Part shown: positions 5,270 through 5,337 of the stretch, in pieces
Layout: the number at the start of each line of letters is the position of its first letter
How positions within the stretch are numbered: the first letter of the stretch is position 1
Assembly: GCA_003456095.1 (NCBI GenBank)
Contig: DMPF01000021.1
Span: forward strand, 1-5,337
Origin: Bacillota bacterium
Lineage (GTDB): Bacteria; Bacillota; Dethiobacteria; DTU022; UBA8154
Length of the DNA: 5,337 bases
Reading direction: 5' to 3'
Program-made: the position numbers and the translations under genes
The notes under the pieces: generated by a model
The model's database searches: none
What the model was told of the DNA's origin: nothing
What the model saw: the letters and a program-made list of their open reading frames with translations, nothing else

Positions 5270-5337
5270 CTAATATGGCCTGCCGGCAGGGGTTCAGTGC
5301 CCGCTATTTCCGGATCTCCAAGCTTCTGATGGAGCTT
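5242..5337 (+). pseudogene. istB: IstB-like ATPase fragment, subtype 2, cut by window edge
   Basis: Thirty-two codons on the plus strand begin at the Walker A end GKTYIAVSL and run on ANMACRQGFSARYFRISK to LLMEL at the last base. The stretch ACRQGFSARYFR is typical of a second IstB subtype and differs from the GIAAVNRGYKAVFIH of the minus-strand neighbour, although the first nine residues are identical down to the nucleotide. The N-terminal domain and the glycine-rich front of the P-loop are missing; the frame upstream is open back to a stop at 5167-5169 but is only palindrome and antisense sequence. The rest of the gene, including Walker B, would lie outside the window, so I cannot say whether its 3' half is whole. 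It lacks a proper start and is probably inactive. Confidence 0.8.

Overview
This 5.3 kb window looks like chromosome from a Gram-positive bacterium of the Firmicutes/Clostridia type (Desulfotomaculum- or Pelotomaculum-like). That placement is an inference from strong AGGAGG-type ribosome binding sites, the style of the protein sequences, the trehalose genes and the mix of IS110, ISAzo13 and IS21-type remnants. No rRNA or marker gene is present to confirm it.

The left end (1-1267) is ordinary. The 3' three quarters of a PLP-dependent aspartate-type aminotransferase (+) converges on an intact 61-residue 4-oxalocrotonate tautomerase-like gene (-). The gap between them is rich in small direct and inverted repeats.

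The centre (about 1470-4303) is a gene graveyard. Five broken genes lie end to end with almost no spacer and on mixed strands: (a) treZ-like (-), with an A-run frameshift, loss of its catalytic middle and a 20-bp tandem duplication at its 3' end; (b) treT-like (+), divergent from (a), with an A-run frameshift, an internal in-frame deletion and a lost C-terminus; (c) an internal scrap of a NodB-type polysaccharide deacetylase (-); (d) an IS110-family transposase (+) with four successive +1 frameshifts and a deletion; (e) a short ISAzo13-family transposase fragment (+). The 128 bp between (d) and (e) hold two hairpins and a 16-bp palindrome. treZ and treT suggest an ancestor that made trehalose from maltodextrin and from nucleotide sugar plus glucose; neither copy here can be functional.

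The right end holds one intact gene, a two-helix membrane protein of the LapA/DUF1049 family with a long charged coiled-coil tail (4397-4978). It is followed by two fragments of different IS21-type IstB ATPases placed head to head. They are joined at their Walker A motifs by a perfect 78-bp spacerless palindrome (5192-5269), the most unusual structure in the window.

I see no convincing new multi-gene system. The interest lies in how the region decayed and in the palindrome. Family calls rest on motif recognition by eye, without any database search.
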